DNA of 64,000 bases from Nitratireductor basaltis (GTDB lineage: Bacteria > Pseudomonadota > Alphaproteobacteria > Rhizobiales > Rhizobiaceae): contig NZ_JMQM01000002.1 in the NCBI RefSeq assembly GCF_000733725.1, forward strand, positions 186,001 through 250,000, written 5' to 3'. Every line of letters begins with the position of its first letter. The stretch's first letter is position 1. Positions 35,762 through 45,067 of this stretch are shown piece after piece. Made by a program: the position numbers and the translations under genes. The notes under the pieces are model-generated. The model made no database searches, was not told the origin of the DNA, and was given only the letters and a program-made list of their open reading frames with translations.

Positions 35762-37068
35762 CCAATTTCTCTCCTCGCGAGATCGTTTCTGAACTCGACC
35801 GCTTCATCATCGGCCAGAATGACGCCAAGCGCGCCGTTGCCATCGCACTTCGCAATCGCTGGCGGCGTCAGCAGCTGCCCGACCAGCTGCGCGACGAGGT
35901 GATGCCGAAGAACATACTGATGATCGGGCCGACAGGCGTGGGCAAGACGGAGATCTCACGGCGTCTGGCCAAGCTTGCAGGTGCGCCCTTCATCAAGGTC
36001 GAAGCGACGAAGTTCACGGAAGTGGGCTATGTCGGTCGCGATGTCGAGCAGATCATCCGCGATCTCGTGGAAGTGGCAATCGGCCTGACGCGCGAGAAGA
36101 TGCGAGAAAGCGTGAAGGCGAGGGCGCATGTGAATGCCGAGGAACGCGTGCTTGAAGCTCTCGTGGGCAAGACCGCAAGCCCGGCAACGAAGGACAGCTT
36201 CCGCAAGAAGCTGCGCGACGGGCTGCTGGATGACAAGGAAATAGAAATCGAAGTTTCCGATACCGGTGGCGGCATGGGCGGCTTCGACATACCGGGCATG
36301 CCAGGGGCCAATATCGGCGTGCTCAACATCAATGACATGCTGCAGAAGGCCATGGGCGGCGGGCGCACACGCACGCGCAAGACCACGGTGAAGGAATCCT
36401 ACAAGTTCCTGATCGACGACGAATCCGACAAGCTGCTTGACGAGGAGGAAGTCGTGGCCAGGGCGCTGGAAAGCGCTCAGAACGACGGCATTGTTTTCCT
36501 CGACGAAATCGACAAGATCGCGGCGCGCGAAGGCGGAATGGGTGCAGGCGTTTCGCGCGAAGGCGTTCAGCGTGACCTGTTGCCCCTGGTCGAGGGCACG
36601 ACCGTTGCCACCAAGTATGGGCCGGTCAAGACCGATCACATTCTCTTCATTGCCTCGGGCGCGTTTCACGTTTCAAAGCCATCCGACCTTCTGCCGGAGC
36701 TTCAGGGTCGACTTCCGATCAGGGTGGAACTCCGAGCACTGGAGAAGGAGGATTTCCGTCGCATCCTCACGGAAACCGAAGCCAGCCTGATCAAGCAATA
36801 TGTGGCGCTCATGGAGACCGAGGGCGTCAGCCTCAACTTCACCGAAGACGCGATCGACCGGCTGGCCGAGATTGCAGTCGACCTCAATGCGAGCGTGGAG
36901 AATATCGGCGCCAGACGGCTGCAGACGGTCATGGAGCGTGTGCTGGACGACATTTCCTACAATGCGCCCGACCGTTCCGGCAGCGAGGTGGAAATCGACG
37001 GGCCCTATGTGGACGAGAATGTAGGGGACATGGCCAAGAACACCGATCTGTCCCGTTTCATTCTGTAA
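35758..37068 (+). CDS. hslU: ATP-dependent protease ATPase subunit HslU
   Basis: AAA+ unfoldase that feeds HslV. The 436-residue protein has Walker A GPTGVGKT at 57-64, Walker [10 protein letters not shown] near 243, an arginine finger region, the inserted I-domain (about 105-235), and the C-terminal DLSRFIL tail that docks into HslV. The ATG overlaps the GNAT stop (ATGA). A hairpin follows, so hslV-GNAT-hslU is a closed operon. Confidence 0.97.
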   Translation: MTNFSPREIVSELDRFIIGQNDAKRAVAIALRNRWRRQQLPDQLRDEVMPKNILMIGPTGVGKTEISRRLAKLAGAPFIKVEATKFTEVGYVGRDVEQIIRDLVEVAIGLTREKMRESVKARAHVNAEERVLEALVGKTASPATKDSFRKKLRDGLLDDKEIEIEVSDTGGGMGGFDIPGMPGANIGVLNINDMLQKAMGGGRTRTRKTTVKESYKFLIDDESDKLLDEEEVVARALESAQNDGIVFLDEIDKIAAREGGMGAGVSREGVQRDLLPLVEGTTVATKYGPVKTDHILFIASGAFHVSKPSDLLPELQGRLPIRVELRALEKEDFRRILTETEASLIKQYVALMETEGVSLNFTEDAIDRLAEIAVDLNASVENIGARRLQTVMERVLDDISYNAPDRSGSEVEIDGPYVDENVGDMAKNTDLSRFIL

Positions 37069-37085
37069 GCGCATAGCGTCGCAGC

Positions 37086-37121
37086 GGGGGAATCTTCTCG
37101 ACTCCGATTCCCCCTTCCCTT
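37086..37121 (+). terminator. Likely terminator after hslU
   Basis: GGGGGAATC (37086-37094) pairs perfectly with GATTCCCCC (37106-37114) over an 11-nt loop. The tail TTCCCTT is only moderately T-rich. Confidence 0.55.
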
Positions 37122-37161
37122 AAAAGCGGGGCTCCCCAAGGTCACAGAGCGGATAAACAGG

Positions 37162-38127
37162 TTGCGACACAGCATTGTCCTGAGCGCCCTAATTGCCATA
37201 GGTCTCGTCTTTCAGGCGAGCGCTGCCACACATGTGCCGCCCGGAAACCGGAATGAGGCACAGCCTCCCATACCGCGCGGCTCGGCCGTTCGCACCAACG
37301 CGAACAAGACGACCTATGATCGCAAGTTCGAGAAGGTTCGTACGCTGCTCGAGACTGACCGCAGACTGCAGCAAAAGATCAAGTCGACGGCGAAAGCCTA
37401 TGGAGTTGACCCGATACACATCGTCGGCGCCATCGTGGGCGAGCATACCTACAATGTTGACGCCTATGACCACCTGCAGACCTATTACGTGAAAGCCGTC
37501 TCTTATCTGAAGAGCAGTTTCACCTTCTCCCACAATGGGGAACTGGTCCATGACTTCATCAGCCGACCGGAATTTTCCGCGTGTGAGGATCTGAATGGCA
37601 GCTATGCTGTCTGGTCCTGCCGCGAGCAGGTGTGGAACCAGAAATTCCGTGGCAAGAGTGTCGGCGGCACGGGCTATCCCGATGAACGCTTCAGTGCCGT
37701 CTTCTTTCAGCCGTTCTATGCCGGGCAGACTTTCGGCATCGGCCAGCTCAATCCGCTGACGGCGCTGCAGCTGACGGATACGGTGAACAAGGTTTCAGGC
37801 TATCCGAAGCTCAGCCACACGGATCCGCAAGGCGTTTACAAGGCTATCATGGATCCGGACGTGTCGCTTGCCTATGTGGCCGCAACCCTGAAGCATGCTA
37901 TCCAGGCCTACAGGCGTATCGCGGGATTCGACATCAGCAGCAATCCCGGTGTCACCGCGACGCTCTACAATCTTGGCGATCCCGAGATGCGAGCCCGAAA
38001 ACTGGCGAGTGAAAACGCTGAGCGCAAGCGCCGTGGCGAGCCGCAGAAGCTGCCCGAAGAGAATTATTACGGCTGGCTCGTAAACGATCGCATGGACGAG
38101 CTTCAACAGCTGGTAGCCAGGTTCTGA
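37162..38127 (+). CDS. DUF1402 exported protein, possible lytic-transglycosylase-like
   Basis: A 321-residue protein with an N-terminal signal peptide (hydrophobic core about 5-17, cleavage probably after QASA near 22), so periplasmic. It belongs to DUF1402, known mainly from Hyphomicrobiales. IVGEHTYNVD (Glu near 93) followed much later by TFGIGQLNPLTALQ resembles the catalytic glutamate and the GxMQIMPxTA motif of SLT/goose-lysozyme folds. That reading is inference. The start is TTG at 37162, because no in-frame ATG or GTG lies between the preceding stretch and the signal sequence, and the ribosome site is weak. It is convergent with the XRE gene. Confidence 0.78.
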   Translation: MRHSIVLSALIAIGLVFQASAATHVPPGNRNEAQPPIPRGSAVRTNANKTTYDRKFEKVRTLLETDRRLQQKIKSTAKAYGVDPIHIVGAIVGEHTYNVDAYDHLQTYYVKAVSYLKSSFTFSHNGELVHDFISRPEFSACEDLNGSYAVWSCREQVWNQKFRGKSVGGTGYPDERFSAVFFQPFYAGQTFGIGQLNPLTALQLTDTVNKVSGYPKLSHTDPQGVYKAIMDPDVSLAYVAATLKHAIQAYRRIAGFDISSNPGVTATLYNLGDPEMRARKLASENAERKRRGEPQKLPEENYYGWLVNDRMDELQQLVARF

Positions 38128-38133
38128 CCCTTT

Positions 38134-38502
38134 TCAGATCCGGGTCTTCAGCATCCTGTTGAGGGCGGAATAGAGATCATCAAGTTCCTCGCGCGACAAC
38201 CGGCCTATATTATGCGCCAGCAAATTCGCCAGTGCCGTTGCCTTCTGCGGCATTCCCGCCGTATCCACTGTCACGCGCGGATGTGAAAGCGCAGCCAGTT
38301 GCTGCAGTTCGTCGGCCTCATCCCAGATGATGTTGAAGTAGCCGATTATCTTCTGAACCATCGGCCAGGTCGGTGGACTGCGTCTGCCATGCTCGAGCGC
38401 GGACAGATATGCGGCGCTCACGCCAATATCCTCGGCCATTTTCTTCTGGCTGATGCCACGCTCGCGGCGCAATTCGCGCAAGCGCTCTCCGAAGGGTGTC
38501 AT
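38134..38502 (-). CDS. XRE-family DNA-binding regulator
   Basis: A 122-residue protein with a Cro/C1-type helix-turn-helix at about 6-60 (FGERLRELRRERGISQKKMA, then SAAYLSALEHGRRSPP) and a C-terminal part that may form the dimer interface. Target genes are unknown. Its start overlaps the end of the Smr gene (ATGA), so it belongs to the minus-strand operon Tim44-mltA-smr-xre, as in relatives as far as I recall. Confidence 0.88.
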   Translation of the reverse strand: MTPFGERLRELRRERGISQKKMAEDIGVSAAYLSALEHGRRSPPTWPMVQKIIGYFNIIWDEADELQQLAALSHPRVTVDTAGMPQKATALANLLAHNIGRLSREELDDLYSALNRMLKTRI

Positions 38503-39044
38503 TTCCGCGGCCCCCGCCTGCGAAGCCTCACATAAAGCGCGCCGGCGCCTCCGTGAGTTCGCGCAGCCTCCTCATAACCGCCGACAATCTCACGAAACGG
38601 GCTGGTGGCGAACCAGCGCGGTACCGAACGACGTAAGATGCCTTCGCCGCGAGAGGATGTTCCCTTGCCCGTGATGACGAGAACATATCGGCGATCTGCC
38701 TCGTAAGCCCGACGCAGAAAGGAGATGAGCAGCATATGCGCTTCTTCCTGGGTCATGCCGTGCAGGTCCACGCGGCCAGCGATTTCCAGCCGGCCACGCG
38801 CGAGCTTTGCATGGGTGGGACGGTCGATGTGGCGCGGGTCCTGCAGGGCGGGAGCAGGCGCGCGCCGGGTCTTTTGTGGCGGTTCTGTTCTATGGGGCTC
38901 GGCGGGCTTGTTGGTTGGTTGAACTTCCTCCATGGCCTCGGGCCACTGCGGATAGTCCTTCCCCTTGATCGGCGTTGCCGTGCGCGCGACCCGTCCCCAC
39001 AGTACCCGGTCCTCTTCGCTCAACCGCCCCTTCTTTCGTGTCAC
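38499..39044 (-). CDS. Smr-domain protein
   Basis: A 181-residue protein with a disordered, proline-rich N-terminus (about 30-80) and a C-terminal Smr domain (about 90-175) carrying DLHGMTQEEA (DLHG 93-96) and the ITGKG loop (TGKG 125-128). Smr domains are found in MutS2 and stand-alone proteins. Several are endonucleases that cut DNA or mRNA near collided ribosomes. The signature histidine is intact, so nuclease activity is plausible. It overlaps mltA by 4 nt and the regulator gene by 4 nt. Confidence 0.9.
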   Translation of the reverse strand: MTRKKGRLSEEDRVLWGRVARTATPIKGKDYPQWPEAMEEVQPTNKPAEPHRTEPPQKTRRAPAPALQDPRHIDRPTHAKLARGRLEIAGRVDLHGMTQEEAHMLLISFLRRAYEADRRYVLVITGKGTSSRGEGILRRSVPRWFATSPFREIVGGYEEAARTHGGAGALYVRLRRRGPRK

Positions 39045-40174
39045 CGGTACTGCTCCCCGATCAGTGAAGCGGGCAGCAATGCGATGAATTCCGCTTCATG
39101 CTTGATCGAACCCGCAATCGCACCTGCCGCGTTGCCGCTGCCGATGAAGAGGTCCGCGCGCGCGGGGCCGATAATGGCTGACCCCGTGTCCTGTGCGATC
39201 ATCAGTTTCTGAAACGGGCTTCCAGTCACATGCGTCAGCTGTGGCGCATTGATGAAGAAAGGAGTGGGATATGTGTGCAGGAAGCGATCCACCGCGATGG
39301 AGCGACCGGGTGTCAATTGCACCTTGGCTGCGCCTATCGGCCCAAGTTGCGCATCGGGGCCTGGCATCTCCTGAAAGAAGATGAAGCTGCGATTGCGCCA
39401 CATGATTTCCTGCTGACGATCCGGATTGGCTGCGAGCCAGTCGCGAATGCTCTGCATCGTCACGCCATCCGCGGGCAGCTCTCCAAGCTCTGCCAATGCG
39501 CGCCCTATGCCGGTAAAGGGGTGTCCGGATTTGGCTGCGTAACCCACGCGCATCACCTGGCCGTCGGGCAGCTTCAGGCGCGCCGACCCCTGAACATGGA
39601 TGAAAAAAGCGTCGATCGGGTCCCTCAGCCAGCATATCTCGAGGCCTCGCCCTGAAAGCGCACCTTGCTCGATCGCCTGCCGATCGAAATAGGGCCCGAG
39701 CACGCCCCCCTGGCTGCGCGCGAATGCATAGCCCTGCTCGACACCTGGCGGTGGCGCGTCGGGATCGATCTTCACCAGATCGTCAGGTTTGCGGTAGAGC
39801 GGGACACTGAACTCGTCTGTCCTTTCGAGCGAGGCATCCACCTCCGGCTCGAAATAACCGGTGACGAAACCGTCGTGCCCTACGATCCGGTATGGCCGGA
39901 ACCAGTCCTCGAAAAATTCCCGCGCCGCGCCGGACGAAACAACTTCACCCATCGCTCGTGCTGCGGCAAATGCTGTGAGAAAGGCTGATTGGGAAACACC
40001 CAGACTGCCCGTCTTGTAGGGCTTCTGCGCTGCCTTGATGGCGCTGAGCCGGAAGGCGGAAAACGCCTGAGCGTGTTGATCGTGCGCCCAGCCGGGGATG
40101 TCCTCAAAGCTCAGGCGTTTGAAAATCGGGGAAAGCGGCTGTGTCACCTGCGGGACTGGCGTGCCGGCGTCCAC
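39041..40174 (-). CDS. mltA: Lytic murein transglycosylase MltA
   Basis: Cleaves the MurNAc-GlcNAc bond of peptidoglycan, forming anhydro-MurNAc. The 377-residue protein has the MltA domain (GYFEPEV, GSARLKLPDG) and the C-terminal 3D region with DTGSAIIGPARADLFIGSG, which includes the catalytic aspartate. No lipobox or signal peptide is seen, unlike the E. coli lipoprotein. The GTG at 40174 has AGAGGA about 5 nt before it and follows the Tim44 stop directly, whereas the first ATG (40252) lies 77 bp inside the neighbour. Anhydro-MurNAc produced here could feed the AmgK-MurU recycling route encoded at 16-18 kb. Confidence 0.9.
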   Translation of the reverse strand: MDAGTPVPQVTQPLSPIFKRLSFEDIPGWAHDQHAQAFSAFRLSAIKAAQKPYKTGSLGVSQSAFLTAFAAARAMGEVVSSGAAREFFEDWFRPYRIVGHDGFVTGYFEPEVDASLERTDEFSVPLYRKPDDLVKIDPDAPPPGVEQGYAFARSQGGVLGPYFDRQAIEQGALSGRGLEICWLRDPIDAFFIHVQGSARLKLPDGQVMRVGYAAKSGHPFTGIGRALAELGELPADGVTMQSIRDWLAANPDRQQEIMWRNRSFIFFQEMPGPDAQLGPIGAAKVQLTPGRSIAVDRFLHTYPTPFFINAPQLTHVTGSPFQKLMIAQDTGSAIIGPARADLFIGSGNAAGAIAGSIKHEAEFIALLPASLIGEQYR

Positions 40175-40175
40175 A

Positions 40176-40901
40176 TCAATCCTCTGCTTCGGTAGCCACC
40201 AACTTCCAGTTCGGGTCGCGGGCGCGGGTATCGCGCGCGAATGTCCACACATCCTTCACTTCAGCGACCGTCTCGGGATCACCGTCGACGATCTCGCCTC
40301 CACTGTCACGCGTGGCAGAAATCAGTTCGCTGACAATGCGAAGCGTAATGTGGGCCTCGGTTCCCTTCAGCTCGGCGGCAATGATGTTCGCCTTATCGAT
40401 ACCCACGAAGGAAGACTCGATCTTCTGACCATTGCGCTCGCGCTCGTCTATCGCGGCCACGAATCCTTCATAGACATCCTTCGAAAGAAGCGTTTTCAAT
40501 GTACGGCGATCACCATCTGCGAAAGACATGACGATCATCTCGTAGGCCATCTTCGCGCCTTCGAGGAACTTTTTGACGTCGAACTGCTGATCGGCCTTGG
40601 TGATGGCCTTCAAGCCTTCATTGACCGGGGTGCCCGGCTTCGTGAGTGCGTCGATGGCCGCAAAGCTCTCTTCGATGTCGCGCACAGGCTGCGGTGCAGT
40701 GGCAGCACCCTTGCGATTTGGCAGGGAGACGACATTGTCATTGGTATCGGAAGGCGCCGAGCGAGAACGTGAACGTGTGGAATAGGGATCGAACGGAGGC
40801 CGTTCATTGCCGGTACGTCGGCCCAGGACATTGCGCAGCTGGAAGAAGATCACGACCGCCGCGACCAGAAAGAAAATCGTGCCAAAATCAAAAAATTGCA
40901 T
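40176..40901 (-). CDS. Tim44/TimA-like membrane-associated protein
   Basis: A 241-residue protein with an N-terminal membrane anchor (about 4-22, FGTIFFLVAAVVIFF), a proline/serine-rich linker, and a C-terminal Tim44-like domain (about 100-240). The domain is homologous to the mitochondrial TIM23 motor subunit. Bacterial members are thought to help membrane protein assembly. The ATG at 40901 starts at the membrane segment. It is the first gene of Tim44-mltA-smr-xre and is divergent from fxsA. Confidence 0.88.
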   Translation of the reverse strand: MQFFDFGTIFFLVAAVVIFFQLRNVLGRRTGNERPPFDPYSTRSRSRSAPSDTNDNVVSLPNRKGAATAPQPVRDIEESFAAIDALTKPGTPVNEGLKAITKADQQFDVKKFLEGAKMAYEMIVMSFADGDRRTLKTLLSKDVYEGFVAAIDERERNGQKIESSFVGIDKANIIAAELKGTEAHITLRIVSELISATRDSGGEIVDGDPETVAEVKDVWTFARDTRARDPNWKLVATEAED

Positions 40902-41082
40902 ATCGCTCAGCCAAACAAGTCGCTCTGTCCTGAGAAGCCGGCACATTCTCGGCTTCAGACGGGGAGGTCCACATCAATTCCATATAGAACGCGCCATCGA
41001 ATCATTCAAATCGATTGCCACAGTTCCTATGTGGTTACGTAGCAGCCATTGAGGCAGCATTAGCGCGAGGTTCGTAAAGAAA

Positions 41083-41574
41083 GTGCCGTTCTCCATCATA
41101 CCCTTCATGCTTCTGGCCATTCCATTGCTGGAAATCGCCGTTTTTGTGGTCGTCGGCGGCGAAATCGGCGTCCTCGCGACAATGGCCCTGATCTTCGCAA
41201 CTGCCGTGGCCGGCACCATCCTCTTGCGCTCTCAAGGGCTGGGCGTGGCCCGACGCATCCGCGCCACCATGGAGCAGGGGCAGGTGCCGGGCCGTGACTT
41301 GGTTCACGGCATGATGATCATGGTGGCCGGCGTTCTTCTGCTCACACCCGGATTTGTCACGGACACGCTTGGCTTCCTGCTGTTTGTGCCACAATTCAGG
41401 GATATGGGCTGGCGCTTTCTTCGAAGCCGCATCACCATCATCACCCCGGGCGGCGAGGCGAGGTCACGGCCGCGAGACCCCGACATCATCGATTTGGAGA
41501 GCGAGGACTATACGACATCACCGCGCGAAGATACGCCATGGCGCGATGATCGCGGACTCGACAAACCGCGCTGA
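41083..41574 (+). CDS. fxsA: FxsA-family membrane protein
   Basis: A 163-residue FxsA protein with hydrophobic helices at about 6-22, 26-46 and 75-95 and the family motifs PLLEIAVFV, GTILLRSQG and LLLTPGFVTD. The tail is acidic and hydrophilic. E. coli FxsA alleviates exclusion of phage T7 by F plasmid; the normal function is unclear. A GTG start at 41083 is used because an in-frame ATG downstream (41107) would cut the first helix. It lies between the divergent Tim44 gene and secB. Confidence 0.88.
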   Translation: MPFSIIPFMLLAIPLLEIAVFVVVGGEIGVLATMALIFATAVAGTILLRSQGLGVARRIRATMEQGQVPGRDLVHGMMIMVAGVLLLTPGFVTDTLGFLLFVPQFRDMGWRFLRSRITIITPGGEARSRPRDPDIIDLESEDYTTSPREDTPWRDDRGLDKPR

Positions 41575-41674
41575 GGCTTCGCAAACTTGTCTTGCCGATA
41601 GGCTCGTGCTAGCCAACGCGACAGATTTCAAGTGGCTTAGAGCCGCGTAACGCGTGGATGAGGACTTTAGGCGG

Positions 41675-42190
41675 ATGGCCAAGAACCCGCAGGAAAACGA
41701 CCAGAACAAGGAAGCCGGACAGCAGGCGGCAGGAAATGGCGCGCAGCCGAGCCTCAATGTGCTGACGCAGTATGTGAAGGATCTGTCCTTCGAGAGCCCC
41801 GGCGCCCCGCAGTCCCTTCGCAATCGTGGCGAAAAGGCTCCAGCGATCAACATCAATGTCAATGTGAACGCCAATCCGCTTGGCGGCTCTGATTACGATG
41901 TTCTGCTGACGCTCAATGCGCGCGCTGAATCCGACAAGAACGTGATGTTCAATGTGGAGCTGCTTTACGGCGGTATTTTCCGCATCGAAGGTTTCCCCCA
42001 GGAGCACATGCTGCCGCTGCTCTTCATCGAGTGCCCGCGTCTGCTCTTCCCGTTCGCACGTCAGATCATCGCCGACGCGACCCGCAATGGTGGCTTCCCG
42101 CCGCTGATGATCGACCCGATCGACTTTGCCCGCATGTTCCAGCAGCGCATGGCTGAAGAACAGGCCAAGGCGAAGGTTCAGGCCTCCTGA
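41675..42190 (+). CDS. secB: Protein-export chaperone SecB
   Basis: Tetrameric cytosolic chaperone that keeps preproteins unfolded and delivers them to SecA. The 171-residue protein has the family core ([56 protein letters not shown]). An N-terminal extension of about 30 residues is Gln/Asn-rich and disordered. The ATG at 41675 is taken over an upstream GTG (41654). A strong terminator follows. Confidence 0.96.
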   Translation: MAKNPQENDQNKEAGQQAAGNGAQPSLNVLTQYVKDLSFESPGAPQSLRNRGEKAPAININVNVNANPLGGSDYDVLLTLNARAESDKNVMFNVELLYGGIFRIEGFPQEHMLPLLFIECPRLLFPFARQIIADATRNGGFPPLMIDPIDFARMFQQRMAEEQAKAKVQAS

Positions 42191-42218
42191 TCACGCACCA
42201 GATTGTCGAAATGCACCG

Positions 42219-42245
42219 AGCCGGGCATCTTGCCCGGCTTTTTTC
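42219..42245 (+). terminator. Rho-independent terminator of secB
   Basis: AGCCGGGCA (42219-42227) pairs with TGCCCGGCT (42231-42239) over a 3-nt loop, followed by six or more T. It also lies just past the dnaQ stop on the other strand. Confidence 0.9.
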
Positions 42246-42965
42246 TTATTCGGCTGCTTCCAGGGTAGGACGGATCTTGTTCCACAAGGCGTTCTCCCCC
42301 ATGCCCTCTACCATTGCTGCGTGCGCTTCACGTTCCGACGCGGTCAGGCGTGAAGGAAGAGGGGCGGGACGAGGATCGATTTTTACCTGTACCTGTCGGT
42401 CCCGGGTTTGGCTCGAATCATCGCCGTTGGATATTTCCAACCCGAATGCGGCCTGTTTGCCGCCAACAAGCTCGATATAGACCTCGGCCAGAAGTTCGGC
42501 GTCCAGCAACGCGCCGTGCTTGGTGCGCCTGGAATTGTCGATGCCATAGCGCCGACAGAGCGCATCCAGCGAGTTGGGGCCCATCGGATGCTTTCGGCGT
42601 GCTATCGCAAGCGTATCCACCACCAGTGACGGGTCCACCACCGGGCGATCGAGGCGCGCAAATTCGGCATTGATGAAGCCGATATCGAAATTGGCATTGT
42701 GGGCAACGAGCTTCGCGCCGTCGATGAAAGCCAGAAACTCGTCAAGTATTTCCGCGAAAACCGGCTTGTCCGCCAGATCCGCATCGGAGATCCCGTGAAT
42801 GGCCTGCGCGTCCGGATGGACGGACCGTCCCTGCGCATTGATGAAGAAGTGCAGCGTTCGCCCGGTCGGGAAGCGGTTATCCAGTTCGACACAGCCAAGC
42901 TCGATGATGCGGTCTTCCCGCGGATCGAGGCCTGTGGTTTCGGTATCGAAGATGATTTCGCGCAT
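42246..42965 (-). CDS. dnaQ: DNA polymerase III epsilon subunit
   Basis: The 3'-5' proofreading exonuclease of the replicase. The 239-residue protein has the DEDDh residues in FDTETTG (Asp7, Glu9), HNANFDIGF, and KHGALLDAELL. A C-terminal tail of about 60 residues would bind the alpha subunit. The ATG at 42965 is preferred to a TTG immediately before it. It is followed by the secB terminator region and preceded by coaE with a 77 nt gap. Confidence 0.96.
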   Translation of the reverse strand: MREIIFDTETTGLDPREDRIIELGCVELDNRFPTGRTLHFFINAQGRSVHPDAQAIHGISDADLADKPVFAEILDEFLAFIDGAKLVAHNANFDIGFINAEFARLDRPVVDPSLVVDTLAIARRKHPMGPNSLDALCRRYGIDNSRRTKHGALLDAELLAEVYIELVGGKQAAFGLEISNGDDSSQTRDRQVQVKIDPRPAPLPSRLTASEREAHAAMVEGMGENALWNKIRPTLEAAE

Positions 42966-43042
42966 CAATTCACTCTCTGTCCTGCTGCGGACAATGGGGG
43001 CGTTCGACCATCCAAGGCAAGAGCGGTTGTGGCCCGCCGGCC

Positions 43043-43627
43043 TTAAATCTGTGAAAGCTCCTGCACGATCTCGCGCACCTGCTTGCGGGCATGGTCCAGG
43101 CCCCGGCTGGAATCGATAACGTAATCCGCGCGCCGCCGCTTCTCCTCGTCAGGCACCTGCTTGGACAGGATGGCTGCGAATTTTTCTTCCGTCATTCCAT
43201 CCCGTGAAAGCACTCTTTGTCGCTGCACCTCCGCGGGGGCCGACACGACCGCAATCCGGTCCACACGGTCCGTACCACCGGTTTCAAAGAGGAGCGGAAT
43301 ATCCAGCACGACGAGAGCCGTGCCCGCCTCTTCATGCCGTTTCACAAAAGCATCGGCATCCGCGCGCACCCGCGGATGGATATACTCTTCCAGCTTCTTC
43401 AAGGCTTCGGCGTTGCCGATGACCCGGGCACCGAGCTTCGTGCGGTCCACCACGCCCTCGACCACCGTTCCGGGATACAGTCGGTCGATACCGGCCGCGG
43501 CCTCCCCCTCGTAGAGCTTGTGAACGGCGGCGTCGGAATCATGAACGGGAACGCCTTCCTCGGCAAACATACGCGCGGTGGTCGATTTCCCCATGCCGAT
43601 CGAGCCCGTGAGCCCGAGAATGATCAC
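43043..43627 (-). CDS. coaE: Dephospho-CoA kinase
   Basis: Last step of CoA synthesis. The 194-residue P-loop kinase has GSIGMGKST at 8-16, the [10 protein letters not shown] segment, [11 protein letters not shown] and the lid region [10 protein letters not shown]. It overlaps the aroE stop (ATGA) and is part of the leftward chain PPSR-maf-aroE-coaE-dnaQ on one side of the predicted origin. coaA lies 12 kb away, so the CoA genes are not clustered. Confidence 0.96.
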   Translation of the reverse strand: MIILGLTGSIGMGKSTTARMFAEEGVPVHDSDAAVHKLYEGEAAAGIDRLYPGTVVEGVVDRTKLGARVIGNAEALKKLEEYIHPRVRADADAFVKRHEEAGTALVVLDIPLLFETGGTDRVDRIAVVSAPAEVQRQRVLSRDGMTEEKFAAILSKQVPDEEKRRRADYVIDSSRGLDHARKQVREIVQELSQI

Positions 43628-44466
43628 TTCGCGCCCCCCAGATCATGGACGATGCGCTGGCGCAGTTCGTCGGTGACTTCCGGCTTGACCTCAAACCAGC
43701 GCTCGAAAGCTGCGACTGCCTGATGAAGAAGCATGCCAAGACCTTCCGCCGTGCGCAGGTTTCGCGCTTCTGCATCTTTCAGTAGCCGCGTTTTCAGCGG
43801 CACATAAACGATATCCGAGACGATCGCGTGATCCGGGAGGCCGTCCAGAGAGATATCAAGCAATGCCGATCCTGCCATTCCCAGAGATGTCGTGTTGACA
43901 AGGAGATCGGTGCTGGGAAGCAGCTTTTCGATTTCATCCCAACCGTGGGAACTGGTTGATCCGCCGAAACGCATCTGAAGATCGCGGGCACGCGCTTGCG
44001 TTCTGTTGACGATCCGGACCTCGTCGAAACCACGCTCCTGCAACGCATGAACAACGGCACGTGCAGCTCCGCCCGCACCCAGCACCATAGCTGTCCTGGC
44101 GCTGTCCCAGCCTGGCAGTTGCTGGTCGAGATTTGCGGCGAAGCCATAAGCATCCGTATTGGATCCGCACAAATGTCCGCCTTCGAGCCACAAGGTGTTC
44201 ACGGCACCAATCCGCTCAGCCGCTCCATCCAGTTTTTCGGCATGGCGAAAGGCTGCCTCCTTGTGCGGAAGCGTTACGTTCCCACCGGCGTAGCCAAGCT
44301 CTTCCAGGGACCGGAGAAAGGAAGGGAAGTCGACCGGAGCAATGTCGACGGCCTCATAGGAGCCCTGAAGTCCGTGCTTTTCGAGCCAGTAACCATGGAT
44401 GAGTGGTGACCTTGAGTGCTTGATCGGGTGCCCGCAGACAAATGCCTTGATCGGCGCTTCAGCCAT
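43624..44466 (-). CDS. aroE: Shikimate dehydrogenase
   Basis: NADPH-dependent reduction of 3-dehydroshikimate to shikimate. The 280-residue protein has the substrate-binding SRSPLIHG at 19-26, the catalytic Lys69 in [15 protein letters not shown], and the nucleotide-binding GAGGAARA followed by NRT. The ATG at 44466 overlaps the maf end by 8 nt, and a TTG directly upstream is an alternative. Coupled to maf and coaE. Confidence 0.96.
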   Translation of the reverse strand: MAEAPIKAFVCGHPIKHSRSPLIHGYWLEKHGLQGSYEAVDIAPVDFPSFLRSLEELGYAGGNVTLPHKEAAFRHAEKLDGAAERIGAVNTLWLEGGHLCGSNTDAYGFAANLDQQLPGWDSARTAMVLGAGGAARAVVHALQERGFDEVRIVNRTQARARDLQMRFGGSTSSHGWDEIEKLLPSTDLLVNTTSLGMAGSALLDISLDGLPDHAIVSDIVYVPLKTRLLKDAEARNLRTAEGLGMLLHQAVAAFERWFEVKPEVTDELRQRIVHDLGGAK

Positions 44467-45067
44467 CAATCAGTTTCCTTTCACGCAATGCTTCGAGTAG
44501 TGGCAGAAGCGGCATGCCGATAATCGTGAAGTGATCCCCTTCGATCTTCCTGAAGAGGTGGTTTCCGGCACCTTCCACCTGGTAGCTGCCGACGCTTTTC
44601 AATGCAGCATCACCGATTTCAGCGAGATACCGGCCGATGAAGCCCGGGTCCAGGTCGCGCAGGGTGATGTGTGCAATGGCGGTGTGACGCCATTCGACAC
44701 GCCCCTGATGGGCCAAGACTATGCCGCTGTTGAGCTGGTGCGTGCGGCCGGAGAGCGCAAGCAGGTTTCGTCTTGCCTCTTCCATGTCCTTGGGCTTGTG
44801 AAACAACCTCTCCTCGAGCGAGAGCGTCTGATCCGCACCAATAACCCAGGCATTCGGATGACGCTCGGAAACGTCGAGCGCCTTGGCTTCGGCCAGGATG
44901 GCAGCAACATCTTCTGCCGTTGCGCCACTTTCCTGCAGCGGTGCTTCCACTGAACGTTCGTCGATGTCAGGTGCTTGAGTGGCGATGTCGAGACCCACGT
45001 CTTCCAACATCTTGCGGCGGAACGGACTGGTCGAGGCCAGAATGATCGTTTCTGAATTAAAAGCCAT
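44459..45067 (-). CDS. Maf-like nucleotide pyrophosphatase
   Basis: A 202-residue Maf/YceF-type pyrophosphatase thought to cleave non-canonical or modified nucleoside triphosphates. Motifs are [13 protein letters not shown] near the N-terminus, [16 protein letters not shown], and the [12 protein letters not shown] segment. By the RRKML and GADQ pattern it is closer to YceF (m7GTP-type) than to YhdE, though subfamily assignment is tentative. The ATG at 45067 overlaps the PPSR stop by 11 nt. Confidence 0.9.
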   Translation of the reverse strand: MAFNSETIILASTSPFRRKMLEDVGLDIATQAPDIDERSVEAPLQESGATAEDVAAILAEAKALDVSERHPNAWVIGADQTLSLEERLFHKPKDMEEARRNLLALSGRTHQLNSGIVLAHQGRVEWRHTAIAHITLRDLDPGFIGRYLAEIGDAALKSVGSYQVEGAGNHLFRKIEGDHFTIIGMPLLPLLEALRERKLIDG

